Of a DNA stretch of 11,543 nt, positions 1 through 6,440 are shown piece after piece. The position numbers were made by a program, and so were the translations under genes. The stretch is from contig JAFQOY010000149.1 of the NCBI GenBank assembly GCA_017412025.1, forward strand, positions 1 through 11,543. Direction: 5' to 3'. The stretch comes from Clostridia bacterium. GTDB lineage: Bacteria > Bacillota_A > Clostridia > Christensenellales > Aristaeellaceae. Below the pieces are notes generated by a model that saw only the letters and a program-made list of their open reading frames with translations, was not told the origin of the DNA and ran no database searches. How positions within the stretch are numbered: the stretch's first letter is position 1; each line of letters starts with the position of its first letter.

Positions 1-432
1 GGTAACGACGATGACCGCGTCGACAATATCGCCCGCGGTATCGTTCACCGCTTTATGGAGCACATCCGCAAGAACCATACGTATCGCGATTCCATCCCGA
101 CGACGTCCATTCTGACGATCACCTCCAATGTGGTATACGGCAAGGCGACAGGTTCTACGCCGGACGGCCGCAAGCGCGGCGAGGCGTTTGCGCCGGGCGC
201 AAACCCGATGCACCGCAGAGATACCCATGGCGCAGTCGCTTCGCTGGCGTCTGTGGCCAAGCTTCCGTTCAAGGATGCGAAGGACGGTATTTCCAATACG
301 TTTACCATCATTCCGGGCGCTCTGGGCAAGGATGACCAGATCTTTACCGGCGATCTGATGGTGGATCTTGACTGCTTTAACGGAGCCTGCGCAACGCCGA
401 CGCTCTTTGAAGGGCTTGACGCGCAGGACTGA
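1..432 (+). CDS. pflB: Pyruvate formate-lyase catalytic chain, C-terminal part, lacking the glycyl radical domain (5' end outside window)
   Basis: PFL (formate C-acetyltransferase) cleaves pyruvate with CoA into acetyl-CoA and formate in the anaerobic cytoplasm. The reading frame is open from base 1, beginning [11 protein letters not shown], and the first in-frame ATG at 55 is internal. Family segments visible are [39 protein letters not shown] and [18 protein letters not shown]. The active-site cysteine pair expected from the family lies upstream of the window. In ordinary PFL the next residues lead into the glycyl radical domain. Here, after GKDD, the protein runs 31 residues (337-429) into a tail I cannot match to PFL, with two cysteines and the end FEGLDAQD, then stops at TGA 430-432. 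The missing domain is encoded by the next gene. Identity as PFL is firm; the truncation is seen directly. Functional assembly with the next product is inference. Confidence 0.93.
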   Translation, partial: GNDDDRVDNIARGIVHRFMEHIRKNHTYRDSIPTTSILTITSNVVYGKATGSTPDGRKRGEAFAPGANPMHRRDTHGAVASLASVAKLPFKDAKDGISNTFTIIPGALGKDDQIFTGDLMVDLDCFNGACATPTLFEGLDAQD

Positions 433-445
433 TGGATGCATACCG

Positions 446-452
446 AAAGGAG
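446..452 (+). promoter_or_regulatory. Ribosome binding site of the separate glycyl radical gene
   Basis: AAAGGAG sits 8 bases before the ATG at 461. It shows that the 80-codon gene is initiated independently and is not reached by read-through from the PFL gene. An in-frame TGA at 455-457, between this site and the ATG, excludes extension of the frame upstream. Confidence 0.85.
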
Positions 453-460
453 AATGAACG

Positions 461-703
461 ATGACGGCTACCAACAATCAGATTGATAACCTGGTCGCTA
501 TGCTCGACGGATATGTCAGCAAAGGCGGACACCACCTCAATGTCAACGTCCTGAACAGGGAGACGCTTCTGGATGCGCAGAAGCATCCGGAAAAGTATCC
601 GCAGCTGACCATTCGCGTCAGCGGCTATGCGGTCAATTTCATCAAGCTCACCAAGGAGCAGCAGGATGAAGTGATTTCCCGTACCTTCCACGAGCAGCTG
701 TAA
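461..703 (+). CDS. Stand-alone glycyl radical domain protein (PFL C-terminal domain as a separate subunit; GrcA/YfiD-like)
   Basis: The 80-residue product matches the last part of PFL almost end to end. Residues 10-18 (NLVAMLDGY) match the helix that follows GKDD in intact PFL. Residues 24-37 carry [14 protein letters not shown]. Residues 43-60 carry the radical site [18 protein letters not shown], with the radical glycine at Gly55. The C-terminus [10 protein letters not shown] is family-typical. In PFL-type enzymes the activase abstracts hydrogen from this glycine, and the radical then charges the catalytic cysteine. E. coli YfiD/GrcA is a known separate protein with this domain that replaces an oxygen-cleaved PFL C-terminus, but it has an N-terminal extension and coexists with full-length PFL. 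Here the protein begins exactly where the upstream PFL chain leaves the family alignment, and it is followed by the activase gene. I infer an obligatory small subunit of a two-chain PFL. Confidence 0.9.
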   Translation: MTATNNQIDNLVAMLDGYVSKGGHHLNVNVLNRETLLDAQKHPEKYPQLTIRVSGYAVNFIKLTKEQQDEVISRTFHEQL

Positions 704-720
704 TCCGGTCGATACTGCGT

Positions 721-1506
721 ATGGATGGATGGATTCACTCTACGGAAAGCTTCGGTACGGTCGACGGCCCCGGTCTGCGTTATGTCGTGTTTCTGCAGGG
801 CTGTCCCATGCGCTGTGCCTACTGTCATAACCCGGATACATGGGAAGCGGGAAAAGGAACGCGCATGTCCGCCGATGAGATTATCCGGCAATTTGAACGG
901 AACCGGTCGTTTTATTCGCATGGCGGAATCACGGTGTCGGGCGGTGAACCGCTGCTGCAGCTTGATTTTCTGATTGAATTGTTCCGGCTTGCCAGGAGCA
1001 GGCATATTCATACCTGCCTGGATACGTCTGGCATTACATATCGGCGTGAAGCCTGCGCTCAGCGGGATAAGCTGGATCAGTTGATGACGTATACGGATCT
1101 GGTGATGCTGGATATCAAGCATATCGATGATCAGGCGCACAGAAAGCTGACGGGGCATTCCAATGAACCGGTTCTTGCTTTTGCCGGATATCTGGAAAAC
1201 AAGCGCATTCCGGTCTGGATCAGGCATGTGGTTGTTCCGGGCGTTACGGATGATGAATCTGCGCTGAGGAGGCTTGGGCGCTTCATCGGCAGGCTTTCCA
1301 ATGTCAAGGCGCTGGACATACTGCCCTATCACACCATGGGTACGAAAAAGTACAGGGAATTGGGAATTCCCTATCCGCTTGAAGGCGTAGAGGCGCTTCC
1401 GAAGGAAAAAGCGATTCTGGCCAAGCAGATTGTTCTTTCAGGCATGATGGAAGCAAGACGCGAAGCTGCATCGCATACGGAGTGCGAATGCAAAGCCGAA
1501 GCGTAA
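721..1506 (+). CDS. pflA: Pyruvate formate-lyase-activating enzyme (radical SAM)
   Basis: This 261-residue protein (E. coli PflA has 246) installs the glycyl radical on PFL using S-adenosylmethionine and a [4Fe-4S] cluster. The cluster motif CxxxCxxC is Cys28, Cys32 and Cys35 within GCPMRCAYCHNPDTW. The N-terminal FGTVDGPGLR is typical of glycyl-radical activases. VSGGEPLLQ (GGE at 74-76) is the SAM-contacting GGE motif, and VMLDIKH and WIRHVVVPGVTDD are further family segments. There is no extra ferredoxin-like cysteine domain, so it resembles PflA more than the larger glycyl-radical activases. The start at 721 follows the radical-domain gene by 17 bases and I see no Shine-Dalgarno before it, so translation may be coupled to the preceding gene. 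A second ATG at 725 is out of frame. Its presumed target is Gly55 of the separate small protein. Confidence 0.95.
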   Translation: MDGWIHSTESFGTVDGPGLRYVVFLQGCPMRCAYCHNPDTWEAGKGTRMSADEIIRQFERNRSFYSHGGITVSGGEPLLQLDFLIELFRLARSRHIHTCLDTSGITYRREACAQRDKLDQLMTYTDLVMLDIKHIDDQAHRKLTGHSNEPVLAFAGYLENKRIPVWIRHVVVPGVTDDESALRRLGRFIGRLSNVKALDILPYHTMGTKKYRELGIPYPLEGVEALPKEKAILAKQIVLSGMMEARREAASHTECECKAEA

Positions 1507-1519
1507 AACACAAATACCG

Positions 1520-1559
1520 GCAGCTCAGCCTTTGATTTGGCTGAGCTGCATTTTTGTTT
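1520..1559 (+). terminator. Rho-independent terminator of the PFL locus
   Basis: A perfect 11-bp stem (GCAGCTCAGCC at 1520-1530 with GGCTGAGCTGC at 1539-1549) closes an 8-base loop and is followed by ATTTTTGTTT. It lies 14 bases after the pflA stop and separates the PFL locus from the spoVA genes. Confidence 0.92.
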
Positions 1560-1625
1560 GGCGGATAATGCGCGGAATGCGGAACAGAATAATGAGCACA
1601 GACACTGTAAATATGGAGTGATCAT

Positions 1626-2657
1626 GTGAGCAAAAGGGTTGGAAAAAGAACGGCTGCGCTTCCGGGCAGACCGGGAATCCTTGCCTGGGCCAGCGTGGCG
1701 GGCAAAAAAGAGCAGGAGGGACCGTATGGCAAACAATTTGACGTCCTGCTGTCGGATGAACTGAACGGCGAGCAATCCTTCGAGGCGGCAGAGCGAAGCA
1801 TGCTGGAGACAGCGGTGAAGCTCTGCGCTCAGAAAGCCTGCTGCGGACTTGAGGATATACAGATGCTTCTTGCCGGAGATCTGCTGAACCAGATCGTATC
1901 GGCTGGTTTTGCCGCGCGCAATCTGGGCGTCCCGTTTTACGGCCTGTATGGCGCCTGCTCCACGATGTCGGAGTCCATGTCGATCGGGAGCATGCTTACG
2001 GACGGCGGGTATGCGGACAGAATCATCTGCGCGACATGCAGCCATTTCTGCACGGCGGAGCGTCAGTACCGCGCCCCGCTTGAACTGGGCAATCAGAGAA
2101 CGCCGACGGCGCAGTGGACGGTCACAGGCGCAGGCGCAGTCATGCTTGCCGGTCGCTGCGCGGGCCAGCAGGCGCAGGCCGTTATCACGCATACCACATG
2201 CGGAAAGGTGATTGATCTGGCCATTAAGGATCAGAACAATATGGGTGCGGCTATGGCTCCTGCTGCTGCGGATACGATCCTGGCGCACATGAAGGATATG
2301 GGCCGGACGTTTGATGATTACGATCTCGTTGTGACAGGCGATCTGGGTATGCTGGGCAGAGAACTGCTGATTAGCCTGCTCAAAGAAAAGGGAATGCGTG
2401 TCAACGAAGAAAAACTCTTTGACTGCGGATGCGCCATATTTGATCCCTCGCAGGATACGCATTGCGGCGGCAGCGGATGCGGCTGTGCAGCCAGCATGCT
2501 TTGCGCGCATATTCTGCCGCAGATTGCATCCGCAGAGCTTGGGCGTGTGCTCTTTCTTGCGACAGGCGCGCTCCTCAGCCCGACCACCAGCATGCAGGGG
2601 GAGACGATTCCTGGCGTTGCACATGCGGTCGTTCTTGAAAACAGGGAGAGGCGGTGA
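1626..2657 (+). CDS. spoVAD: Stage V sporulation protein AD (SpoVAD)
   Basis: SpoVAD belongs to the SpoVA machinery that moves dipicolinic acid into the developing spore and out again at germination; in Bacillus subtilis it is the dipicolinate-binding, thiolase-fold component at the inner spore membrane. The 343-residue product (about 338 in B. subtilis) shows GRPGILAWASVAGKKEQEG near the N-terminus, FYGLYGACSTMSESMSIG around Cys111, TAERQYRAPLELGNQRTPT (143-161) and a glycine/cysteine-rich stretch GGSGCGCAASML. All are characteristic of SpoVAD. The start is GTG at 1626, with GGAGTG (1615-1620) as ribosome binding site; ATG at 1624 is out of frame. It overlaps spoVAE by 4 bp, so the two are co-translated. 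No spoVAC precedes it, unlike the classical operon. Confidence 0.96.
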   Translation: MSKRVGKRTAALPGRPGILAWASVAGKKEQEGPYGKQFDVLLSDELNGEQSFEAAERSMLETAVKLCAQKACCGLEDIQMLLAGDLLNQIVSAGFAARNLGVPFYGLYGACSTMSESMSIGSMLTDGGYADRIICATCSHFCTAERQYRAPLELGNQRTPTAQWTVTGAGAVMLAGRCAGQQAQAVITHTTCGKVIDLAIKDQNNMGAAMAPAAADTILAHMKDMGRTFDDYDLVVTGDLGMLGRELLISLLKEKGMRVNEEKLFDCGCAIFDPSQDTHCGGSGCGCAASMLCAHILPQIASAELGRVLFLATGALLSPTTSMQGETIPGVAHAVVLENRERR

Positions 2658-3034
2658 GCGGTTTGCTGGATATGCTGATGATGTATGTCAAGGCTTTTTT
2701 CGTCGGCGGGCTGCTGTGTACGATTGGCCAGCTGCTGATCATGAAGACAAATCTGACCAGCGCGCGTATTCTGGTGGGCTATGTGACGGCAGGCGTTGTA
2801 CTGGGAGCGCTGGGACTGTATAAACCCCTGATCGATTTTGCAGGCGCAGGCGCAGCCACGCCGCTGACGGGATTCGGATACGTCCTCGCGAACGGCGCAA
2901 TGGAAGCTGTGAAATCCGATGGCATTCTCGGGGCGTTTACCGGCGGCGTAACGGCTGGCGCCGCAGGCATCGCCGCTGCGATCTTCTTTGGCTATCTCGC
3001 AGCGCTGATTTTCAAGCCGCGGATGAAATCCTGA
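2654..3034 (+). CDS. spoVAE: Stage V sporulation protein AE (SpoVAE/SpoVAEB type membrane protein)
   Basis: This 126-residue hydrophobic protein is the SpoVAE channel-associated membrane component (about 116 residues in B. subtilis SpoVAEB). Family signatures are YVKAFFVGGLLCTIGQLL, LTSARILVGYVTAGVVLGALG and GFGYVLANGAMEAV. Apparent membrane segments are roughly residues 10-30, 37-60 and 95-122, with a more amphipathic glycine-rich part near 65-85. Translation starts at GTG 2654 inside the GTGA that also holds the spoVAD stop, with GGGAGAGG just upstream serving as ribosome binding site. It is the last gene before a bidirectional terminator. A sporulation-specific promoter is expected for this pair but I could not place one convincingly. 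Confidence 0.95.
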   Translation: MSGLLDMLMMYVKAFFVGGLLCTIGQLLIMKTNLTSARILVGYVTAGVVLGALGLYKPLIDFAGAGAATPLTGFGYVLANGAMEAVKSDGILGAFTGGVTAGAAGIAAAIFFGYLAALIFKPRMKS

Positions 3035-3050
3035 AGCATTCTGAGCATAA

Positions 3051-3090
3051 AAAACAGACCGGCAGTCCGGATGGACAAACGGTCTGTTTT
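3051..3090. terminator. Bidirectional terminator between convergent spoVAE and amidohydrolase gene
   Basis: An 11-bp perfect stem (AAAACAGACCG at 3051-3061 with CGGTCTGTTTT at 3080-3090) encloses an 18-base loop, which itself contains a small GTCC-GGAT-GGAC hairpin (3065-3076). The flanking A-run at 3049-3054 reads as a T-run on the minus strand and TTTT follows on the plus strand, so it can stop transcription from both sides. It lies 16 bases after the spoVAE stop and ends 2 bases before the amidohydrolase stop. Confidence 0.88.
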
Positions 3091-3092
3091 GC

Positions 3093-4694
3093 TTAATATA
3101 CCTTTTTGCCGCCCGTGTACACGCCGCATACACGGATGAGGTGGATAGAATCCGGGCTTGTCTGCAGCGGATTCAGCTCAAGGATTGTAAAGTCTGCGAG
3201 CTGCTGTGCGGCGATGCATCCCTTCAGAGCTTCTTCAAACCCTGCATACGCGCCGGAAAGGGTGAATGATCGCAGCGCATCGGATACGCTGAGCGCTTCA
3301 TCGATGAGATAGGGTCTCTCCTGGCTGCGGGAAACTGGCTTGCGGGTAACCGCGCACTGTATGCCCTTGAGAACATCGGGCTGTTCCACCGGGCAATCCG
3401 AGCCGCTTGAAAATGTGACGTTCAGCCTGGAAAAGGAACGGCACGGATAGGCGTCATCTGCACGGCTGCCCAGGCGATCATAGACGATCTGCGTGTCGTA
3501 ATCAAGAAAAACCGGCTGGATATAGGCATGCATATTCAGCGCGCGCATGCGCCTGACCTGATTGCTGTTTAGAACCTGGCAGTGCACGATACCGTGACGC
3601 GCATTCTCCCTTGGACAGAGCGCAGAGGCTTTTTCTATGGCCTGAAGCACCTGTTCAGCCGCGGCGTCGCCGATTGCATGCGCTGCGATCTGCATGCCTG
3701 CGCTGTGCGCTCTGAGGATGATTGCATCCAGTTCGGCCTGATTGTAGATGGGAATGCCCGATGTGTCGGGCAGATCGGAATAGGGCGACTGAAGAAAAGC
3801 CGTACGCGCGCCGAGAGAGCCGTCCGTCAGAAGCTTGAGCGGGCCGATACGGAACCATTCATCTCCCCAGCCTGTGATATATCCGCGTTCGAGAAAACGG
3901 TTCAGCAAATCAAGCGTGGGAAGAAGGCACTGCTCTGTGACGCGAACGGTCATCCTTCCTTCGGCCTTGAGCTCCTGATATGCTTCAATGATCGTTTCAA
4001 ACGGCACAGCCGCTGACGAAAAGTCGTCGCTGTGCACGGATGTGACGCCGAATCTGTTGACATGCGCCATGGCGAGGCACAGTCTGCTTTTGATTTCCGT
4101 TTTATTGGGAGGAGGAAGCAGAGAGGCGACGAGCTCAATGGCGTTTTCGGCAAGAATGCCGTTGGGCATTCCGTCTGGATCGGTAAACACCCTTCCGCCC
4201 TTGACCTCAGGGGCATGCTGCGCGATGCCCGCCAGCGCGAGCGCCGCGCTGTTTGCCACGGCGACGTGTCCGCATGCGCGGGTGATCAGACAAGGCTTGT
4301 CAGGGCATACCCGATCCAGATCGTACCGGTTGGGATACCTGCAAGCATCGGAGAAATAATCCTGATTCCAGCCGCGCCCGAGAATCCACTTTTCTTTGGG
4401 ATGGGCGTCGGCAAAGTCGGCAACGGCGCGCAGTACGCTGCTCAGCGCCTGCGTATGCCCGGCAAGCTGAGCCTGCGCAAGCATGGTGCCCAGACTCAGA
4501 AGGTGTAAATGGGAATCGTTAAAGCCGGGACATACGAACGCGCCGCCAAGATCGACCGTATGCGCATCAGGATACAGCGCGCGCGCTGTGGCGGTATCCC
4601 CTGCATAAAGAAACCGCCCGCCGCCGGCAACAAAGCATTCTGCCAGATCTGAAGTGCCGGTAAATACTTCGGCGTTTTCATAGAGGGTGAGCAT
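3093..4694 (-). CDS. YtcJ-type metal-dependent amidohydrolase (amidohydrolase 3 family)
   Basis: The 533-residue product has the architecture of YtcJ-like hydrolases: a small N-terminal beta-sandwich part (ENAEVFTG...), then a metal-binding TIM barrel. Likely metal-site residues are His62 and His64 in GFNDSHLH, Lys287 in PLKLLTDGSLG (the position usually carboxylated), His339 in HAIGDAAA, His371 in RHGIVHC and Asp433 in SGSDCPVEQP. No signal peptide is seen, so it is probably cytoplasmic. Family members act on amide or related bonds in varied substrates, and the sequence does not reveal which one here. The start chosen is ATG at 4694, because AGGAGGT lies 7 bases upstream and a good promoter lies immediately beyond. 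An upstream in-frame ATG at 4754 falls inside the promoter. It stands alone, divergent from the methionine operon. Confidence 0.92.
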   Translation of the reverse strand: MLTLYENAEVFTGTSDLAECFVAGGGRFLYAGDTATARALYPDAHTVDLGGAFVCPGFNDSHLHLLSLGTMLAQAQLAGHTQALSSVLRAVADFADAHPKEKWILGRGWNQDYFSDACRYPNRYDLDRVCPDKPCLITRACGHVAVANSAALALAGIAQHAPEVKGGRVFTDPDGMPNGILAENAIELVASLLPPPNKTEIKSRLCLAMAHVNRFGVTSVHSDDFSSAAVPFETIIEAYQELKAEGRMTVRVTEQCLLPTLDLLNRFLERGYITGWGDEWFRIGPLKLLTDGSLGARTAFLQSPYSDLPDTSGIPIYNQAELDAIILRAHSAGMQIAAHAIGDAAAEQVLQAIEKASALCPRENARHGIVHCQVLNSNQVRRMRALNMHAYIQPVFLDYDTQIVYDRLGSRADDAYPCRSFSRLNVTFSSGSDCPVEQPDVLKGIQCAVTRKPVSRSQERPYLIDEALSVSDALRSFTLSGAYAGFEEALKGCIAAQQLADFTILELNPLQTSPDSIHLIRVCGVYTGGKKVY

Positions 4695-4701
4695 CTCATC
4701 G

Positions 4702-4708
4702 ACCTCCT
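4702..4708 (-). promoter_or_regulatory. Ribosome binding site deciding the amidohydrolase start
   Basis: On the minus strand AGGAGGT precedes the ATG at 4694 by 7 bases. This supports a 533-residue protein rather than the 553-residue open frame beginning at 4754. A nearer ATG at 4699 is in a different frame and is too close to the site. Confidence 0.85.
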
Positions 4709-4725
4709 GTTGTGATCTGTTCATC

Positions 4726-4754
4726 AGTATACGGCAATTCAGGCACAAGCGCAA
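4726..4754 (-). promoter_or_regulatory. Sigma-A-type promoter of the amidohydrolase gene
   Basis: Read on the minus strand, TTGCGC (4749-4754) and TATACT (4726-4731) are separated by exactly 17 bases. Transcription would start near 4719, giving a leader of roughly 25 bases. Its -35 box is back to back with the -35 box of the divergent promoter, only 7 bases away. Confidence 0.75.
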
Positions 4755-4761
4755 TCCTTCC

Positions 4762-4790
4762 TTGCCATGTTATTCGCTTTGCGATATAAT
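4762..4790 (+). promoter_or_regulatory. Near-consensus sigma-A promoter of the dprA-like/methionine operon
   Basis: TTGCCA (4762-4767) and a perfect TATAAT (4785-4790) have a 17-base spacer. A transcript would begin near 4797, giving a leader of about 35 bases before the ATG at 4831. That is too short for a SAM or cobalamin riboswitch. The placement also excludes the upstream in-frame starts at 4687 and 4789. Confidence 0.85.
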
Positions 4791-4815
4791 GAATTTATTC
4801 TTTGATCCTGCAGAG

Positions 4816-4822
4816 AAGGAGG
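4816..4822 (+). promoter_or_regulatory. Ribosome binding site deciding the dprA-like start
   Basis: AAGGAGG lies 8 bases before ATG 4831, the best-placed site in this region. The ATG at 4789 overlaps the -10 box and so cannot be in the main transcript. Confidence 0.85.
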
Positions 4823-4830
4823 CGGAGCGG

Positions 4831-5775
4831 ATGGCGAACATGGATGAAAAAGCAGCCAGAATCGCTCTGCTTACGCGTGCTGCCTGGGATGAGGGACTTC
4901 CGCCGCCGCTGACGAGGCGGATGTACAGCAGGCTCTGTGCTTCCGGCGCTCTGAGTACGCTTGTGCTGCGCAGCGCCGCTTGGGATGATCCGGCGCTTTC
5001 AGATCGCGCACGGCTTTTGATGTCAAGGGTTGGCGCGGCAGGCAGATATCTGTGCCAGCTTGAAGAACAGGGATACGACATGCTGCTGCCCGGCGATGTG
5101 AACTGGCCTGTGCGCCTGCGCAGCCTGGGTGAAGGGATGCCCCAATTCCTCTGCCTGAAAGGCAATCGGGCGCTGCTTGGTCAAAGGGCAATTTCCGTTG
5201 CCGGCAGCAGGGATATCAGCGCCGTAACTGCGCGCCTGGCTGCAGAAATCGGCGAAAAGATTGCCGAGGAAGGCTTTGTCATGGTGTGCGGCGGCGCAAG
5301 GGGAACGGATGACGCTGCGCAGCGTGCGCTGCTGGAGGCAGGCGGTTCGCTGATTCTGGTTCCGGCCCTGCCGGTCAGAGAGCTGCTTCACGGATACGCA
5401 TATCTTCGCGCCGCGCTTGATGAGGGAAGGCTGCTGATGCTGTGCGATACCCTGCCGGAAGAACCGTTTTCACCGGCAAAAGCGCTCGAACGAAATCATA
5501 CGATTTATGCGCTTGGCGAGGCGGCCGTCGTTGTCGCTTCAAGAAAAGGGACCGGCGGCAGCTGGCGCGGCGCGGCGGACTGCCTGCGTCTGGGATACAC
5601 GCCCGTATATGTGCCTGACGGCGCTGCGGCGGATATGGAGGGCAACCGTGCGCTGATGGAGATAGGGGCAGGGACACTTGATATCACCCGGAAGATTGGG
5701 GAGCAGCTGCATGCGCGCCGGACGATGCAGCTGGACATGTTTGCTTTGGCTCAAACGGGAGGCGTGCGATGCTGA
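4831..5775 (+). CDS. Divergent DprA/Smf-family protein
   Basis: DprA/Smf proteins bind single-stranded DNA and load RecA during natural transformation. The 314-residue product has an N-terminal helical part (1-80), then the Rossmann-like Smf domain from about 83 to 265. Recognisable elements are NWPVRLRSL (91-99), FLCLKGNRALL (106-116), VAGSR (123-127, usually VGTR), CGGARGTDDAAQRALLEAGG (153-172, usually SGLAxGID), ERN (220-222, matching the RNR region) and GTGGSW (240-245, usually SGSL). The drift in several of these otherwise conserved positions suggests a paralogue with altered binding. There is no obvious C-terminal winged-helix domain; after about 265 only a short tail remains. It is the first gene of an operon of methionine genes and overlaps the next gene by 7 bp. 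Family assignment is secure; the DprA function itself is uncertain. Confidence 0.88.
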   Translation: MANMDEKAARIALLTRAAWDEGLPPPLTRRMYSRLCASGALSTLVLRSAAWDDPALSDRARLLMSRVGAAGRYLCQLEEQGYDMLLPGDVNWPVRLRSLGEGMPQFLCLKGNRALLGQRAISVAGSRDISAVTARLAAEIGEKIAEEGFVMVCGGARGTDDAAQRALLEAGGSLILVPALPVRELLHGYAYLRAALDEGRLLMLCDTLPEEPFSPAKALERNHTIYALGEAAVVVASRKGTGGSWRGAADCLRLGYTPVYVPDGAAADMEGNRALMEIGAGTLDITRKIGEQLHARRTMQLDMFALAQTGGVRC

Positions 5776-6440
5776 TTACGCTGGAATCGATCCCGATGCG
5801 GGAGGTGCTGCATTATCTTGGCTGGCGCGGCGCGCCGGTAGAAAAGGAGCTCCTCCATCAGCTTGAGGCGCTTTCTGCCGTGGCAATAGAAATGGTCAGA
5901 CCGCGTGCGGTTATGCTGCGCTTTGCCATCGGGAAAGAAGGAACGCTTGATCGGACTTCATTTACGCCAAAGGGCAGGGACGTCAGGGGGATGCTGGATG
6001 CCTGCAAGGAGGCCGTGCTGCTGGCTGCAACGCTGGGCGCGGAAAGCGAACGCCTGCTCTTGAGGGAACAGGCGCGCAGCGGTGCGCAGGCCGTGCTGAT
6101 GGACGCTGTGCTCAGCGCCGCGATTGAGACTGTTTGTGACCGGCTGGAAAACGATCTTCGCGGGGAACTTGCCGGACAGGGCCTGTTTCTGACAGACAGG
6201 TTCAGCCCCGGATACGGCGATATGCCCCTTGAACAGACGAGGGAAATCTGTGATGTGCTCGCCGCTGCGCGCAGCATAGGGCTTACGGTGTCTGCCAGCG
6301 GTTTAATGATACCGCGCAAATCGGTGACGGCGATCATGGGCATCAGCGATCAGGCGGTGAAGCGCCGTCCTGCCGGCTGTGAGGGCTGCAGCGCGCGAGG
6401 CACATGCCCGATGTCAGAAAGCCGCTGCGCTCCGATATAA
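5769..6440 (+). CDS. Stand-alone methionine synthase activation (reactivation) domain protein
   Basis: In full-length MetH the C-terminal domain binds S-adenosylmethionine and remethylates cobalamin after it is oxidised to cob(II)alamin. Here that domain is a separate 223-residue protein. The AdoMet-binding signature RxxxGYG is Arg144-Gly150 in DRFSPGYGDMP, followed by SASGLMIPRKSVTAIMG (175-191), equivalent to the conserved serine/methionine/proline segment in MetH. The C-terminus ends in a cysteine cluster, Cys204, Cys207, Cys213 and Cys220, which is not part of the E. coli MetH domain and could hold a metal or iron-sulphur cluster (inference). The gene starts inside the end of the dprA-like gene, with GGGAGG at 5757-5762. 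It lies 28 bases before a MetH that lacks this domain, so a partnership is very likely; separated activation domains of this type are known, for example in Thermotoga. Confidence 0.92.
   Translation: MLITLESIPMREVLHYLGWRGAPVEKELLHQLEALSAVAIEMVRPRAVMLRFAIGKEGTLDRTSFTPKGRDVRGMLDACKEAVLLAATLGAESERLLLREQARSGAQAVLMDAVLSAAIETVCDRLENDLRGELAGQGLFLTDRFSPGYGDMPLEQTREICDVLAAARSIGLTVSASGLMIPRKSVTAIMGISDQAVKRRPAGCEGCSARGTCPMSESRCAPI

Noticed and set aside
55..703. Simple frameshift or sequencing error splitting one pflB gene
   Set aside because: About 120 extra bases lie between the two homologous parts, an in-frame stop at 455-457 blocks the second frame, and a strong ribosome binding site precedes the second ATG. 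One indel would not restore a normal PFL.
1575..1609. Sigma-G-type promoter for spoVAD (GAATG at 1575-1579 with CACTGTA at 1603-1609)
   Set aside because: The spacer is 23 bases, too long for sigma-G, and the -10 has a mismatch. An alternative GAATA at 1587 gives only 11 bases. A promoter is expected here but not demonstrated.
1371..2624. Long minus-strand open frame of 417 codons opposite pflA and spoVAD
   Set aside because: It lies antisense to two well-recognised genes and runs through an intergenic terminator. Its arginine/histidine/cysteine-rich composition is typical of shadow frames in GC-rich DNA.
2126..2870. Repeated GCAGGCGCAGGCGCA-like strings near 2130 and 2840
   Set aside because: They encode alanine/glycine stretches with a favoured codon and look like composition rather than a functional repeat.
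4695..4754. Longer N-terminus for the amidohydrolase, from ATG 4754
   Set aside because: The ATG falls in the -35 box and the extra 20 residues do not look like the family; ATG 4694 has a strong ribosome binding site.
4687..4830. Longer N-terminus for the DprA-like protein, from ATG 4687 or 4789
   Set aside because: Both lie upstream of or inside the TATAAT promoter, and the ATG at 4831 has AAGGAGG at 8 bases.
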